NCBI GenBank assembly: GCA_937958145.1
Contig: CALGOE010000195.1
Location: 1-15,363, forward strand
Reading direction: 5' to 3'
DNA: 15,363 nucleotides
From: an uncultured Desulfobacca sp.
GTDB taxonomy: Bacteria > Desulfobacterota > Desulfobaccia > Desulfobaccales > Desulfobaccaceae
Shown here: piece by piece, positions 13,709-15,363 of the stretch
Layout: each line of letters starts with the position of its first letter
Position numbering within the stretch: position 1 is the first letter of the stretch
Program-made: the position numbers and the translations under genes
Notes under the pieces: generated by a model
Told to the model about the DNA's origin: nothing
Database searches by the model: none
Seen by the model: only the letters and a program-made list of their open reading frames with translations

Positions 13709-14578
13709 ATGGCAACATTACGAGATATCAGACAAAAAATCGCCGCGGTTAAAAAGACCCAGCAGATCACCAAGGCCATGAACATGGTCTCGGCGGCCAA
13801 ACTGCGGGGGGCGCAAACCCGCATGGAACAGTTCCGCCCGTATGCTGCAGCTTTCCGGCAGATGTTGGCGAGCATCGCTTCCCGGGTGGAGCCTGAGGCC
13901 CATCCCTTTTTCCAACAGGCGGAAAAAGTGGAAAAGGTGCAACTGGTCCTCATGACCGCCGATCGCGGCCTCTGCGGCAGCTTTAACATGAACCTGATCA
14001 CGGCGGCGGAAAAGTTCATCCGCCAAAAACAGGCCGAGGGCATTGAGGTGGTCTTGACCACCGTGGGGCGCAAAGGCCGGGATTATTTCCGCCGGCGGAA
14101 ATATAATATCCGGCAGAGCTACGTCGATGTCTGGAATAAATTCGACTATTCCAATGCCCAGGCCGTGGGGCGGGACGCGGTCTCCCCTTATAACACCCAG
14201 GAAGTCCAGGAAGTTTATCTGATCTATGCCAACTTCATCAACATGGTGATCCAGCGGCCGATCATGGTGCAATTGCTGCCCATCGTCCCGGATACCGCCG
14301 TAGCCGCCGGCCCAACCCAGGAGTATCTCACCGAACCGGCTGCGGATGAGTTTTTGGGATACCTGCTGCCGCGGTATATCAACGTCTCGGTGTATCAGGG
14401 CTTCCTGGAAAACTCCACCAGTGAACATGCGGCCCGCATGACGGCCATGGATAATGCCAGCAGCAACTGTAAAGAAATGATCACCTCGCTGACCCTGGTG
14501 ATGAACAAGGCCCGGCAGGCGGCCATTACCAAAGAATTGATGGATATTATCGGTGGCGCCGAGGCCCTGAAGGGCTAA
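13709..14578 (+). CDS. atpG: ATP synthase F1 subunit gamma
   Basis: This 289-residue central rotor shaft turns inside the alpha/beta hexamer. Its N-terminal helix MATLRDIRQKIAAVKKTQQITKAMNMVSAAKL and the TADRGLCGSFNMN block (54th-percentile positions about 84-96) are family signatures. The C-terminal helix (ARMTAMDNASSNCKEMI...NKARQAAITKELMDIIGGAEAL) is also conserved. It starts at ATG 13709 with GAGGAGGG (about 13693-13700) as ribosome site, 38 bases after atpA. No regulatory Cys insertion of the chloroplast type is present. It is followed after 26 bases by atpD in the standard alpha-gamma-beta order. Confidence 0.97.
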   Translation: MATLRDIRQKIAAVKKTQQITKAMNMVSAAKLRGAQTRMEQFRPYAAAFRQMLASIASRVEPEAHPFFQQAEKVEKVQLVLMTADRGLCGSFNMNLITAAEKFIRQKQAEGIEVVLTTVGRKGRDYFRRRKYNIRQSYVDVWNKFDYSNAQAVGRDAVSPYNTQEVQEVYLIYANFINMVIQRPIMVQLLPIVPDTAVAAGPTQEYLTEPAADEFLGYLLPRYINVSVYQGFLENSTSEHAARMTAMDNASSNCKEMITSLTLVMNKARQAAITKELMDIIGGAEALKG

Positions 14579-14604
14579 GCGCTTTCTGAGGAGGATTTTA
14601 TTTT

Positions 14605-15363
<759 letters not shown>

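Overview
The window reads as a free-living, anaerobic, moderately GC-rich Desulfobacterota (former Deltaproteobacteria) chromosome. The clues are an F-type ATP synthase operon that begins with paired b' and b genes and lacks atpI/atpB/atpE, a b subunit with a signal-peptide-like N-terminus, a protein with a PEP-CTERM-like tail, and general protein similarity to acetate-oxidising/sulfate-reducing lineages such as Desulfobacca. The species assignment is inference.

Left part (1-3425, + strand): a three-gene, closely spaced unit. It holds the C-terminal end of an outer-membrane beta-barrel protein, a membrane-embedded processive family 2 glycosyltransferase related to cellulose synthases, and a GH26 (beta-mannanase-type) glycoside hydrolase. 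Synthase, outer-membrane pore and hydrolase together have the layout of a synthase-dependent exopolysaccharide system (compare BcsA/BcsC/BcsZ). Here the hydrolase is GH26, and the synthase lacks a PilZ domain. This is the most likely place for a poorly described system.

Middle left (3424-4549, - strand): a PEP-CTERM-like (VPLPGG...RRR) secreted protein gene converges on the polysaccharide unit and ends at a strong intrinsic terminator. Its upstream region carries a near-perfect sigma-54 promoter (GG-N10-GC) 36 bases from a strong ribosome binding site. Inverted repeats further upstream could be enhancer sites, and a second, sigma-70-like promoter lies beyond them. PEP-CTERM proteins are usually sorted by exosortase in strains that make exopolysaccharide, so the two units may serve the same extracellular matrix.

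Middle (4550-10212): rmuC on the - strand diverges from a dnaX-ybaB-recR-rodA cluster on the + strand (clamp loader, nucleoid protein, recombination mediator, SEDS peptidoglycan polymerase). The 333-base divergent region contains hairpins and a probable dnaX promoter, but no SRP RNA.

Right (10213-15363): a 358-base gap holds a candidate structured RNA of about 195 nt (possibly 6S RNA), an intrinsic terminator, and two tandem sigma-70-like promoters. These promoters lead into atpF'-atpF-atpH-atpA-atpG-atpD. The first five genes are complete, and atpD is cut by the window end. Gene junctions in this operon are tight (ATGA and TTGA overlaps, abutting stop/start) or carry strong Shine-Dalgarno sequences.
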